From the NCBI GenBank assembly GCA_021806205.1, contig JAJZXX010000053.1:1-58844 (forward strand): DNA of 58,844 bases, written 5' to 3'. Position 1 is the stretch's first letter, and every line of letters begins with the position of its first letter. This document shows, one piece after another, positions 1 through 7,784 of the stretch. The translations under genes were made by a program, and so were the position numbers. Below the pieces are notes generated by a model. It was given only the letters and a program-made list of their open reading frames with translations. It did no database searches and had not been told where the DNA came from. Source of the stretch: Bacillota bacterium. Its GTDB lineage: Bacteria; Bacillota; Sulfobacillia; Sulfobacillales; Sulfobacillaceae.

Positions 1-201
1 AAAATCCCCGATGTGGGGCACATCGAGTGGGTCGGTTGCATGATACCGCAACCGTCCGGCAACCTTTGCCTGCACCCGCTTGACGGTATCAGAACTCTGA
101 GCCATTATCACGTGAAAGAATGCCCCGTAGTCGGCAACCACCCGCCCGGGACAATCCTCACGGGAGGCTTGACACCACGGCTCGAGAACCTGTTGGTCCA
201 T
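1..201 (-). CDS. rsgA: RsgA ribosome-assembly GTPase, N-terminal part (runs off window)
   Basis: This is the first 67 codons of a minus-strand gene cut by the window edge. The readable protein contains GRVVADYGAFFHV, then VAGRLRYHATDPLDVPHIGDF, which matches the N-terminal OB-fold of the circularly permuted GTPase RsgA (YjeQ). RsgA acts late in 30S subunit maturation. The GTPase domain lies outside the window and cannot be checked. The ATG at 201 follows a G-rich stretch so closely that a TTG a few codons upstream in the same frame (near position 228) is a possible alternative start. The family call rests on the VVADYGAFF and ATDPLDVPHIGDF segments and is fairly but not fully secure. Confidence 0.7.
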   Translation of the reverse strand, partial: MDQQVLEPWCQASREDCPGRVVADYGAFFHVIMAQSSDTVKRVQAKVAGRLRYHATDPLDVPHIGDF

Positions 202-566
202 CCCCCAAGAAATGAGGCTTACCAAAAACCCTTGAGATTCGATGATGATTCCCCTCCCTGTCGCAGTCCTTGGTCCCCTTTGGCGGCGAGCCCGGACTTT
301 CGGGACATCAAAAAAGTCCGAGGCATTTGACCCCGGACCTACGACAGAAAGCGCCCCTAGGGCGTTGTCAGAAGGTGCGGAGTCATTGCACGCACAATAA
401 TCGCCGCCATACTCCTCACCTCCAATCCACCAGAATAGATAGTCAACTATGTGAGACAGCATACGCTGACAAAGTAAAAAAAGCAATGTGTGCATCCGGC
501 GTGCGGGGCGCCACGCACAGCACCCAGACTCGCTACAAATATATAGCACACCACTCAAGCACGCGT
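202..566. other. Intergenic region between rsgA and the Mpo1-like gene
   Basis: No convincing gene is seen on either strand. It holds a GGACTTT/AAAGTCC inverted repeat at about 294-320, a near-palindrome GCGCCCCTAGGGCG at about 350-363, and the terminator-like hairpin listed separately at 476-519. Open frames crossing it lack ribosome binding sites and familiar motifs. Confidence 0.5.
476..519 (-). terminator. Probable intrinsic terminator of the Mpo1-like gene
   Basis: On the minus strand, TGTGC and GGCG arms pair with CGCC and GCACA arms around a GC-rich loop. A seven-T run (A476-A482 on the plus strand) follows seven nucleotides after the stem. It lies 48 bp past the stop of the minus-strand gene ending at 567, where a terminator is expected. 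The stem is interrupted, so strength is uncertain. Confidence 0.55.
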
Positions 567-893
567 TTATAGCAGCTTGAAATTGTTGATACCCTCCGTT
601 AGTCCACGCGTTAACATGAGCCGAAACAGCAACAAGTCCGCTCGCATTGACCACACGGGGTGGCGAAACGTCACCGGTCGATTGCGCTCGACCACAAAGT
701 GACCCATCCAAGAACATCCATAAGATACGATAATAGCGGTCACCAGGTAGATCCAATTCCACGCGATAAGGGCTAGCATTACAGAAATCAGGCCCGCGCT
801 GGTTCCGACAAAGTGCCAAAGGCGGGTGGCCAAAAGCTCATGCTCCTTCAGGTATTCCAGCCAAAACGTGTAAAATCCGTTGGCGCTGGTCAT
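567..893 (-). CDS. Mpo1-like (DUF962) small membrane protein
   Basis: A 108-residue protein with the DUF962/Mpo1 layout. There is an N-terminal FYTFWLEYLKEHE segment, LWHFVGT, two hydrophobic stretches at about residues 29-62, a central GHFVVERNRPVTFRHPVWS, and a short C-terminal helix. The yeast member Mpo1 is an iron-dependent dioxygenase acting on 2-hydroxy fatty acids. The histidines of LWHFVGT, GHFVVE and FRHPVWS are present here and fit that role. Bacterial members are mostly uncharacterised, so the substrate is not known. The start is supported by GGGAGGGG a few bases upstream of ATG 893. The gene stands alone, with a terminator-like hairpin downstream. Confidence 0.75.
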   Translation of the reverse strand: MTSANGFYTFWLEYLKEHELLATRLWHFVGTSAGLISVMLALIAWNWIYLVTAIIVSYGCSWMGHFVVERNRPVTFRHPVWSMRADLLLFRLMLTRGLTEGINNFKLL

Positions 894-1294
894 AAGTTTT
901 CCCCTCCCGCCTAGGTAATTCGCGAAAAATTTATCATTTCCTGCTGCGTGGCAGTATACCCCAGCTAACTACGCTGAGTGCTCCCCAAATAATGTACATG
1001 CTATCCCGACTTCCGTATATTACCTGCCGTTCTTAAGGGGAATCAGGCTATGGCAAGGTCGAATCGCCCTAGCTTGTAAAATTTGCATCCCCGCTCTACG
1101 GATACGATGTACGTTGAACCCGAGGTATACGCAATACTCCGAATCCCGACGGGTTTTTTCCCTGCATATGCTTCACTCTCCAACAACGCGCAACCATAGC
1201 GAAACGTCAAGAAAACGACTTAGAGCCTCTATACTCGCTGCCTCCAATACGGCATGATGGAAAAAATAAAACTTTATCACGAGAGGCGTTAATC
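894..1294. other. Intergenic region, no gene recognised
   Basis: This 400-bp divergent gap lies between the Mpo1-like gene (minus) and the flavin-fold gene (plus). A very short CCC-GAC-GGG hairpin followed by six T residues occurs at 1145-1159. It is too weak to call with confidence as a plus-strand terminator, and no plus-strand gene ends just before it. Promoters for both flanking genes presumably lie here, but none could be fixed. Confidence 0.4.
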
Positions 1295-2029
1295 ATGGAC
1301 CGATCGCTGGACATAAGACAAGTGCGAAGGCATCCCGAACGGGGGCACTATGATCGTGCAACCATCGATTCCATCATTGACGAAGCCTACTTTTGCCACG
1401 TCAGCACAATCCAAGACGGCGTGCCAATTACCATGCCCACACTACATGTCCGGGTACAGGACCAATTATATATTCACGGGGCTGTGGCCGCTGGGCTTTT
1501 TTCGGCATTGGAACAAAATACCGTAATATCAGTGACCATCACCTTGATGGATGGGCTGGTTTTAGCCCGATCGTGGTACAACCACTCGGCCAACTATCGC
1601 TCCGTCGTCGTGATTGGCGTTCCCGCCGAGGCAACCCGCCCTCGTGACAAATTAATCGTTTTAAAAGCATTGGCCGACAAAATTGCACCAGGACGCTGGG
1701 AGGATGCCCGCCAACCGAATCCGACTGAATTAAAACGCACCCGAATCTTTGGGGTTTCTCTTGCGACAACTGTAGCCAAAGTTCGTAGTGGACCACCGAC
1801 CGACGATCCTTCGGATCTTAACCTGCCCACTTGGGCAGGCATTGTCCCCCTGACCATTGCCAAGGGCACGCCGGTGGGCGATCCTAATGACTCGCCACCT
1901 AAGCCCCTCCCAGACTATCTGAAGCATGTACAGCATCCGAATCATCCAGGGAGTGGGCAGGAATCGCTACTATCCCAACAGCGTGACGTTCAGCGTTTGT
2001 TGGCCAGGCCGAACCGCCTAAAAGACTAA
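1295..2029 (+). CDS. Pyridoxamine 5'-phosphate oxidase-related flavin split-barrel protein
   Basis: A 244-residue protein of the Pyridox_ox_2 type. The N-terminal half has the split-barrel pattern: HVSTIQDGVPITMPTLHVRV, LYIHGAVAAGLFSAL, VSVTITLMDGLVLARS, then HSANYRSVVVIG. Relatives bind FMN, haem or F420. True PdxH activity is unlikely because this branch lacks the classical PdxH signature. The C-terminal half is richer in proline and asparagine and ends in a polar tail. Start ATG 1295 follows GAGAGGCG about 7 bp upstream. The gene is monocistronic and converges with the GtrA gene. The precise cofactor and substrate are not visible. Confidence 0.75.
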   Translation: MDRSLDIRQVRRHPERGHYDRATIDSIIDEAYFCHVSTIQDGVPITMPTLHVRVQDQLYIHGAVAAGLFSALEQNTVISVTITLMDGLVLARSWYNHSANYRSVVVIGVPAEATRPRDKLIVLKALADKIAPGRWEDARQPNPTELKRTRIFGVSLATTVAKVRSGPPTDDPSDLNLPTWAGIVPLTIAKGTPVGDPNDSPPKPLPDYLKHVQHPNHPGSGQESLLSQQRDVQRLLARPNRLKD

Positions 2030-2081
2030 TGCCATGCAAGAGGGATTACGGTAAGCCGAAATGAAAATTCTCGGGCAGTCG

Positions 2082-2507
2082 TTAAACAAACACAACGAGT
2101 TTCATCATCAAAAAGCTGGTGAGGGACGCCAAGAACATGGCAAGAAGTTTAGCCAGGTTATTCGCGATGAAATGGTCGACGGCGTGAGTCTCAACAATCA
2201 ATGGCGCGATAAAACCAAGAATGAGGTCATTGACCACGATGTTGATGAACGACTGAGTCAAAAATAATAGCCGCTGGCGCATCGCCCCAGGCCCGCGGCT
2301 GCGATGCTGTTGGCGAAATGTCCACCGACTATTCCAAATGTAACTATTGAGTATGGCTGATCCAACTGCGAGCGTATTGTAGAGGACTAATCTCTTGACA
2401 TCATGCGTAGGAGCAATGAAATAGAGTCCATTAAAAACACCCAAATCAATAATGGCATTGCCAAAACCCACAAAAACAAACTTAAGCAGTTGAAGGAGTC
2501 GCTTCAT
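2082..2507 (-). CDS. GtrA-family membrane protein
   Basis: A 141-residue integral membrane protein of the GtrA/DPMS family, with four hydrophobic segments. It starts with LLKFVFVGFGNAIIDLGVF and contains the typical NSYIWNSRWTF motif between helices 2 and 3. GtrA-like proteins are thought to flip or anchor polyprenyl-linked sugars for cell-wall or exopolysaccharide glycosylation. Its start codon overlaps the stop of the upstream glycosyltransferase gene by 4 bp (ATGA). The pair is therefore translationally coupled, which supports a joint role in modifying surface glycans or lipids. Confidence 0.85.
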   Translation of the reverse strand: MKRLLQLLKFVFVGFGNAIIDLGVFNGLYFIAPTHDVKRLVLYNTLAVGSAILNSYIWNSRWTFRQQHRSRGPGAMRQRLLFLTQSFINIVVNDLILGFIAPLIVETHAVDHFIANNLAKLLAMFLASLTSFLMMKLVVFV

Positions 2508-3634
2508 GCGGTAGAGCCCCGTTGCTCTCCTAGCACCTCATGGTACCAGTCCACCAACTCTGTCGTGGGTACTCGCCAACCCCATCGTTCTGCTTCGTGC
2601 CGAGCGCGACGCGACAGTTCGCTGCGCCGAGCCGAATGCATTAACTCGCTCACACGCTGACCAATCGTTTCAGGATGGTCAACGTGAAAAAGCAGCCCGG
2701 CTCCACTTTGGTCGGTCAACTCATGTGTAGGCCGGCTTTCGGCCGCAATAATCGGAAGACCCGAGGCCATCGCTTCCAAAAGAACTAGCCCCAACGTATC
2801 CGTTGTCGACGGAAACACAAATACGTCCGCTGAAGCATACGCTGCCGCTAATTCTTCCCCATGAATCGTTCCCAAAAAACTTGTCGCCGTTCCACTAAAG
2901 ATTTGCTGCAATTCCTTTTTAGCCGGCCCATCCCCCACAAAAGCCAAGTGCAAATCGGGATTGGACGAAAATAAACCGGTAAGACGGTCGAGCCCCTTTT
3001 CCAGAGCAACACGTCCCACGGAGAGCGCAATCAGGCGATCCGGATGCCCGTCGGTCAGTCGTCTACGCATTGCCTCCGATCGGTGACTCGGGTGAAATAG
3101 CTGCAAATCAACGCCGCGCGCCCATACCCGCACATTTTTTATACCCTGCCCGATAATCTCCTGCTGCACCGTCTCCGATGTTGCCAAATTCAAGTCGGCC
3201 CGATTATGTAAGGCCCTTAAGCACGCCCAAATAGCCGGCTTAGTAAATCCCAGGTGGTAAAAATCGGCGTATTGGGCGATATTCGTGTGATAAGACGCAA
3301 CCAAAGGCCTAGCTTGCGAAACCGCTGATAGCACGCCACCCCAGCCAATGACAAAAGGGTTGACCACATGAACCAGGTCGGGATTGAACTCACGAATGAA
3401 ATGGCCGATGCGGGGCAACGGCATACCCCAAGGCTTTCCCCCGTAAATGAACCCGACACTCACATTCGGCACATCACGAACCGGGATGCCTTCGAAGGTC
3501 GGATCACCACCTCGGGGCGCGATCACTAAAAGATCATGTCCCATCTTTTTGAGTTCACGCAATGTGGCGGTCAGCCGCGTCACGACCCCGTCCGTCGACG
3601 GCCACCAGGTCTCGGTTACAAACGCAATTCGCAT
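2504..3634 (-). CDS. GT4-family glycosyltransferase
   Basis: A 376-residue GT-B glycosyltransferase. The N-terminal acceptor domain opens MRIAFVTETWWPSTDGVVTR and includes DLVHVVNPFVIGWGG and SYHTNIAQYADFY. The C-terminal nucleotide-sugar domain has LSVGRVALEKGLDRL, LAFVGDGPAKKEL and the E-x7-E region FPSTTDTLGLVLLEAMASGLP. This resembles the GT4 group of mannosyl- or glucosyltransferases acting on lipids such as diacylglycerol or polyprenyl phosphate. The donor cannot be read from sequence. It is the first gene of an operon with the GtrA protein, and a promoter candidate lies at 3698-3726. Confidence 0.88.
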   Translation of the reverse strand: MRIAFVTETWWPSTDGVVTRLTATLRELKKMGHDLLVIAPRGGDPTFEGIPVRDVPNVSVGFIYGGKPWGMPLPRIGHFIREFNPDLVHVVNPFVIGWGGVLSAVSQARPLVASYHTNIAQYADFYHLGFTKPAIWACLRALHNRADLNLATSETVQQEIIGQGIKNVRVWARGVDLQLFHPSHRSEAMRRRLTDGHPDRLIALSVGRVALEKGLDRLTGLFSSNPDLHLAFVGDGPAKKELQQIFSGTATSFLGTIHGEELAAAYASADVFVFPSTTDTLGLVLLEAMASGLPIIAAESRPTHELTDQSGAGLLFHVDHPETIGQRVSELMHSARRSELSRRARHEAERWGWRVPTTELVDWYHEVLGEQRGSTA

Positions 3635-3697
3635 CGGAATACCTGTCCCCCATCATCGTTGACGAAAGTACTCTAAGCGTATAAAAGAAACCAATCT

Positions 3698-3726
3698 AGT
3701 ATAACATAGGCGAAAACACCTCTCCA
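3698..3726 (-). promoter_or_regulatory. Promoter candidate for the glycosyltransferase-gtrA operon
   Basis: On the minus strand, TGGAGA (a partial match to the -35 box) is followed after 17 bp by TATACT (-10). It lies 64 bp upstream of the glycosyltransferase start, pointing the right way. Confidence 0.45.
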
Positions 3727-3833
3727 CCGTCGCAACCCGGTTCTACTAGACAGTTTATACGAAACGCGCCCAGTCCCGAACTTTTCACAAATTACCCTTC
3801 CAACCTTTGGAAGATACTTTCCTCAAAACCCAA

Positions 3834-3846
3834 ATTGTGTCACAAT
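3834..3846 (+). promoter_or_regulatory. 13-bp palindrome ATTGTG-T-CACAAT upstream of the ytxH-like gene
   Basis: A perfect inverted repeat with 6-bp arms and one central base, 31 bp before the ytxH-like ATG. The sequence also offers a -10-like CACAAT. It could be an operator, or simply part of a promoter. No cognate regulator is known. Confidence 0.35.
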
Positions 3847-3877
3847 AGACGAACGACACATTGAAGGAGGCGACACG

Positions 3878-4156
3878 ATGGATGACCGCTCTTGGGACCG
3901 ACTTAGTGGCATCATCATGGGGGCTGCACTAGGTTTTGTAGCCGGTATTCTTTTGGCCCCATCAACTGGGTCGGAAACACGCGAAACCATAAAGAAGAAA
4001 ACGCAGGGTACGCTCGATCAAGTGAGTGGCAGCGTCCGCGACATTCGCGACAATCTCGCCAAGCGAGGCCAAGATCTGTGGAAGCACGGCGTCACGGAAA
4101 TCTCGCTCGATGAATCTGAGGAACTCCCCAGTGACAACGAGGGACATCGCACATGA
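3878..4156 (+). CDS. YtxH domain-containing protein
   Basis: A 92-residue small protein with the YtxH pattern. A glycine-rich N-terminal membrane segment (GIIMGAALGFVAGILLAPSTG) is followed by SETRETIKKKTQGTLDQ and an amphipathic, charged, helical tail. In Bacillus, ytxH is part of a general-stress operon. The protein is probably anchored in the inner membrane with a cytoplasmic tail. The start follows an excellent GAAGGAGG box. The stop overlaps the start of the next gene by 4 bp, so the two are coupled, as YtxH and DUF948 partners often are. Confidence 0.85.
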   Translation: MDDRSWDRLSGIIMGAALGFVAGILLAPSTGSETRETIKKKTQGTLDQVSGSVRDIRDNLAKRGQDLWKHGVTEISLDESEELPSDNEGHRT

Positions 4157-4608
4157 GTTCTGCGACCGCTCTCACCATCATCGCCATTGCAGTAGCTGTC
4201 TTGGCTATTTTAGCCCTGGTGGCTGTGATTTTTTTGATGCGCTTGGTACTGCACCTTATCGCGTTTGAACGCACGTTGACCGCCGAGCTAGCCGAACTCC
4301 GCCAGCTTGCGTCGCATTTGCGAGAAACTACCGAGCGGGTCGGCCATACCGTCCACGATGTCCAAGTGGCGGCGCGCCGCGTGGGTGGTGTGGTGGGAAC
4401 GGTCGCCTCTTTACTTATCGCATTCGGACGTCCCAACGCCGAAGAACGGGTCGGTCGACTCAGACCATGGCTCACCGGGGCCTCGATTGGTTTGAGCTTA
4501 ATTCGCCGTCGTCAACAACGTAAAACCAAAAAGCAGAACACGGGCAAGAAGAAGAAAAACAAAAAGACCAAACCACCGCTTCCTCCAAGCTCCTCGCTGA
4601 CCCTCTAA
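4153..4608 (+). CDS. DUF948-like membrane protein with basic tail
   Basis: A 151-residue protein. One long N-terminal transmembrane helix (residues about 5-33) is followed by a coiled-coil-prone region (TLTAELAELRQLASHLRETTERVGHTVHDVQ) and a strongly basic C-terminus from about residue 118 (RRRQQRKTKK then lysine-rich). The layout matches DUF948 proteins that accompany YtxH. A general-stress or envelope role is inferred from that pairing only. It starts inside the end of the ytxH-like gene. Confidence 0.65.
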   Translation: MSSATALTIIAIAVAVLAILALVAVIFLMRLVLHLIAFERTLTAELAELRQLASHLRETTERVGHTVHDVQVAARRVGGVVGTVASLLIAFGRPNAEERVGRLRPWLTGASIGLSLIRRRQQRKTKKQNTGKKKKNKKTKPPLPPSSSLTL

Positions 4609-4671
4609 CGTCGTTACCGCCACCGATAATTTTCATTGTCCCTCCTGGGATCGCGTTAAGGCATTTACGAG

Positions 4672-5028
4672 TTAAGTCAACTGCGACACGTCAGAGGGGG
4701 GAACCGATCCGTAGAGATTCGTGTCGGGGTCGCCGGGCAGCACGTCGAAAATGAATAACACAATCGTACCGGCCAGAGGAATTAACAAGATCAGCAACCA
4801 CCAGGCCGAGCGACTGACGTCGTGCAAACGCCGTACTTGCACCGCGAGTGTAGGGATCCAAATAGCCAGAGAATACAAGGCTAGGACAAAATTTAGACCA
4901 AGAAGGCTGAGTAAGATCCCGCCCAATCCAAAAAGAAAGTTAATCAAGACAAACATCCAGTATTCCATCCGGCTGGCACGACCGGAAAAGACCGCATATT
5001 GCTTGATCACTCGGATATACCATTGCAT
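4672..5028 (-). CDS. DUF805 membrane protein
   Basis: A 118-residue protein of the DUF805 family. It opens MQWYIRVIKQYAVFSGRASR then MEYWMFVLINFLFGLGG, followed by hydrophobic helices. The conserved VRRLHDVSRSAWWLLILLIP segment lies before the last helix. Function is unknown; the family is found next to stress and toxin-like genes in many bacteria. The frame is open up to 5082, but ATG 5028 is chosen because GAGGGG sits 9 bp before it and the family usually begins with M-x-W-Y. The gene ends about 60 bp from the preceding convergent gene and lies beside the IS200/IS605 left end. Confidence 0.8.
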   Translation of the reverse strand: MQWYIRVIKQYAVFSGRASRMEYWMFVLINFLFGLGGILLSLLGLNFVLALYSLAIWIPTLAVQVRRLHDVSRSAWWLLILLIPLAGTIVLFIFDVLPGDPDTNLYGSVPPSDVSQLT

Positions 5029-5117
5029 TTGTTGCCACCCCTCATTAATCATCCTTTGCCCTCTAGTATATGCGCCTAGCACATATTATGAAAAGTTTAT
5101 CAGGATGCGCCGTAAAA

Positions 5118-5137
5118 CCCCGTCGTTCAGGGCGGGG
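5118..5137 (+). repeat. Left-end hairpin of the IS200/IS605 element
   Basis: CCCCG and CGGGG arms flank a TTCA-containing loop. The 3' half (TTCAGGGCGGGG) is identical to the right-end hairpin. Family knowledge says TnpA (Y1 HUH) binds such hairpins in single-stranded DNA. Confidence 0.65.
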
Positions 5138-5161
5138 ATATAAGGCGCTACCACGAAGCGG

Positions 5162-5582
5162 TTACTCCGGAGTCTCTTGTTGCTCAATATATTGTCGAAT
5201 GATGGAGAGTGGGGCACCTCCTGCCGAGCCCGCAAAATAACTCGGAGACCAAAGACTACCACCCCACAGTGCTCGCTCGATGGGGGGGGGGCAGTGTTTC
5301 TTGCGGATGAGGCGGGACGAGACGCCTTTCAGACTATTCACCAGCCGGGAAATCGCGACTTTTGGCGGGTAGGTGATCAGCAAATGCACAGGATCCCGCT
5401 CCCCGTCAAATTCCTGCATCGTGGCCTCGAAATCTTGGCACACGGCGGAAAAGATCGTCCGCAAGTCTTCCAAGATCTCCCTTCGTAAAGACCAACCGCC
5501 GATACTTCGCCACAAAGACGCCGTGCACGTGCAGGGCGAAAGCACAATGCCTACCGGTTCTCTAATCGCTGATACTGGCCAA
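5162..5582 (-). pseudogene. tnpA: IS200/IS605 TnpA (Y1 HUH transposase), broken
   Basis: The protein can be rebuilt from two frames. The start would be TTG 5582 (MASISD), followed by a TAG stop at 5562-5564 and then RTGRHCAFALHVHGVFVAKYRR. A shift at the GGG run 5479-5481 is needed to continue into EILEDLRTIFSAV, EFDGERDPVHLLITYPPK and the C-terminal LWSPSYFAGSAGG. The HVH segment corresponds to the HUH metal site. The catalytic Tyr would lie in the LWSPSYFAGSAGG/IRQYIEQQ region. A run of ten C residues (plus-strand G10, 5282-5291) encodes a non-family CPPP. Two independent lesions argue for decay, although the GGG and G10 runs could partly be sequencing errors. Confidence 0.8.
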
Positions 5583-5632
5583 AGACCAAGTGTATAATGG
5601 AAACAACCGTTCGTCAATAAAGGGGGTGCTCC

Positions 5633-6904
5633 ATGCAAGAGACGACTGTCTTCACCTATCATGTTTCCCTTTCCCAGACGGAATGGGAAAAAGCGTCTGA
5701 AGCGCGCCGAGCCACTGGCGACCTATGGACGCGTTTGGGCAAGATTCGCCGTTTCTGTCGTCGGCGGCATCGGCCGTGGCCGACCGAAACCCAACTGAAA
5801 GCCCATTTGAAACGGCGGCTTCCGCTCCACTCCCAGACCGTCCAAGCGCTTATCGAGAAGTTCTGTGCCACCATCGACGGGGTCCACACGAAGCGAAAGA
5901 ATGGGGACAAACGAGCGCGGTACCCCTATCGGTTCCGTCGATACTTTAACCCCATTTTTAGGGCCAAGCTCTCAAGATTCGAGGCCAGCATCTGCGCTTA
6001 CCCCGCGGCCGGGGGCGTGAACCCATTCGGGTGCATCTTCCGGAGGCGATGCCCCCCGGACGGGTGGTGCAAGCGGAGTGGGGCTTTGGTGAACTCTACT
6101 TGACCATCACACAAGAACTTGCTGAACCCGTTTTGCCTGAATCCGGTAGAGCCGGAGGGATGGATATCGGAGTGATTCATCTTGGCATGGTCTCTGACGG
6201 CGACGAGGCGGTAGCGGAGTTGGGTCGGGGCCTGCGGTCCGTGAAGCAGGGTCGGGCCAAGGCCCAAGCCAAACTGCGCAAGAAAAGGGCCCGCACGAAA
6301 CCCGAGTCACGACGACGCAAGCGTCTGAACCGAGCCCGATACCGAACCAGCCAGAAAGTGGAACGGGTCATCCGCAATGCCCTGCATCATGCGGCGAATC
6401 AGATCGTCGCGTTTTGTCTCGCCGACGGAATCACCATCCTTTACGCGGGCGATCTCGGCACCCTCAACTACAAAAAACGGCATCGCCGGTCCCGGCCGAC
6501 CCATCAAGATGTCGGGGCCTTGGAATTTGGGTGTTTCGAACAGTACTTAGAATATAAGCTCCGTCGTCACGGCATCCAACTGATCAAGATCAGTGAAGCG
6601 TACACGTCCCAAACGTGTCCGCACTGTGGCCATCTCAACAAGGTGGCGGGCCGAACCGACCATTGTCGCGCCTGTGACTATCGGGCGCACCGGGATGGGT
6701 GTCGGCGCGGTAAACATCCTCAACAAAGGGATGCATTCAGGGGCGATTCGCCCCGGGGAGCTGTTAGTACCCCAACGGATCACGTATCACCGTCCCGTTC
6801 CCCTCCGGGGAGCGTTAAGGCGTAGTCTGGCTGAAACCCGGGAAATTGCTGGTGGGATAAACGGTGGCGTGCCAGCCTTACGACCCGCGACGCAGCCACG
6901 GTGA
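5633..6904 (+). pseudogene. tnpB: TnpB RNA-guided nuclease of the IS200/IS605 element, frameshifted
   Basis: Start ATG 5633 has AAAGGGGGTG in front. The frame breaks at about 5965-5975, where one G seems missing in an AAGGCTCTC-like stretch. It continues through RVHLPEAMPPGRVVQAEWGFGELYLT, the RuvC-I strand GGMDIGVIHLG (Asp present), KKRARTKPESRRRKRLNRAR, GITILYAGDLGTLNYKK, and a zinc ribbon CPHC...CRAC. It breaks again at the GGG 6697-6699, after which RuvC-III continues as HRDGVGAVNILNKG. The usual RuvC-II glutamate is not at its place (AGD rather than x-ED). TnpB is known as an omega-RNA-guided nuclease that promotes element retention. This copy should not give a full-length protein. Confidence 0.82.
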
Positions 6905-6916
6905 TTCCCCCAGAAT

Positions 6917-6936
6917 CCCCACCCTTCAGGGCGGGG
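6917..6936 (+). repeat. Right-end hairpin of the IS200/IS605 element
   Basis: CCCC-A-CCC pairs with GGG-C-GGGG around TTCA. It shares TTCAGGGCGGGG with the left end in the same orientation. In related elements this region also forms the 3' scaffold of the TnpB guide RNA, with the guide taken from the flank beyond about 6944. Confidence 0.65.
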
Positions 6937-7142
6937 AGGTTCAATTAAGAAGGCCATGGTTCATAACACCCTGGCGGCGGGTTGGATCCCTCTTCGATCA
7001 AGTCAAGGCAGTAGAATTGTCGGGGTAATTCCAGGGTGGGCAGGCTACATCCTCATACGGTTAGGAAAAGCTAATCTAGTACTGATTCGAAAGAGTTCCA
7101 CTCATATCGTATCATTGTTGGGCGCGGGGTCTGCCGCTCCAC

Positions 7143-7406
7143 TCACCAGGGGGGTTCCTTCCGTACGATTTGCTCGACCCTACGACTAAATTCGTCAAGC
7201 GAAATCAGGCCCCTCGTATATTGATCCTGCAACTGGGCTATCGAATCCGGTGGGTCCAACGAACTAGAGGCCTCTCCGAGCGCATGTCGCTGCGACATCT
7301 CGTGCCTTAGGGCTGTCAAAACTCCTAACATAATCACTATGCCCGTAATCCCCATCACAGGGACAATCCATGGGGACATCCCCATCATCGACATCATTCC
7401 CGGCAC
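7143..7406 (-). CDS. Small membrane protein with SHOCT domain
   Basis: An 87-residue protein: a methionine-rich N-terminus, one transmembrane helix (about residues 12-34, WIVPVMGITGIVIMLGVL), a polar linker, and a C-terminal SHOCT motif (IAQLQDQYTRGLISLDEFSR). SHOCT is a short oligomerisation-like domain often found at the end of small membrane proteins. GTG 7406 is preferred as start because AGAGG lies 8 bp upstream. The frame stays open to 7583, but that part looks non-coding. Function is unknown. Confidence 0.65.
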   Translation of the reverse strand: MPGMMSMMGMSPWIVPVMGITGIVIMLGVLTALRHEMSQRHALGEASSSLDPPDSIAQLQDQYTRGLISLDEFSRRVEQIVRKEPPW

Positions 7407-7784
7407 ACGGCTCACCTCTTTCACTTGAGTATAGACACCATTGGGGCTTACTTCAAACACTCTATATAGTGTTAGGTCCCACGTTATTTGACCGCAACGC
7501 GTAGGATTCGTCTCGATTTCCGTGGCCGAGGGCCCTGGGGGCGATCTCACAGGGCTAGACTTCCAGAGCTTTTGTTCGATCATCCAGGATATAGAACAGC
7601 CCCAGTCAACGCCTCGGGGAGATCGGCATAAGATACCCGGTACTTAACTGTTCGGTGCAGCGGTCGGAGAATCTTCAAAAGGTGACCGCGCAAGCTTCCC
7701 CCTCAACCTGGGTCTGATTGGTGTCAGCGAGTACTTCACATGCGGCGTGCGGAACACCCCCCGCACATCCCTCAGTAAAGTTTA

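Larger units (their letters stand above)
5101..6944. mobile_element. Degenerate IS200/IS605-family insertion sequence (IS605 arrangement)
   Basis: The element is about 1.84 kb, with divergent tnpA (minus) and tnpB (plus) and similarly oriented subterminal hairpins at 5118-5137 and 6917-6936. Both hairpins contain TTCAGGGCGGGG. The left boundary is set after TTTAT (5096-5100), and the right one after TCAA (6941-6944). These choices follow the known behaviour of the family: no terminal inverted repeats, insertion 3' of a short AT-rich target, and a TCAA-like right cleavage site. The exact ends are inferred. Both genes carry frame disruptions, so the copy appears immobile. Confidence 0.75.

Noticed and set aside
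13-572. Plus-strand frames of about 100 codons at the left edge
   Set aside because: The first lies opposite the RsgA N-terminus, and the second overlaps the terminator-like hairpin. Neither has a ribosome binding site.
1145-1159. Possible terminator CCC-GAC-GGG-T6
   Set aside because: A three-pair stem is too short and no plus-strand gene ends upstream.
5177-5597. Plus-strand frames opposite tnpA
   Set aside because: They are the complement of the broken transposase gene, which explains the coding-like composition.
7747-7766. Hairpin GTGCGG/CCGCAC after the dioxygenase gene
   Set aside because: It has a good stem but no T-run, so it was not called as an intrinsic terminator.
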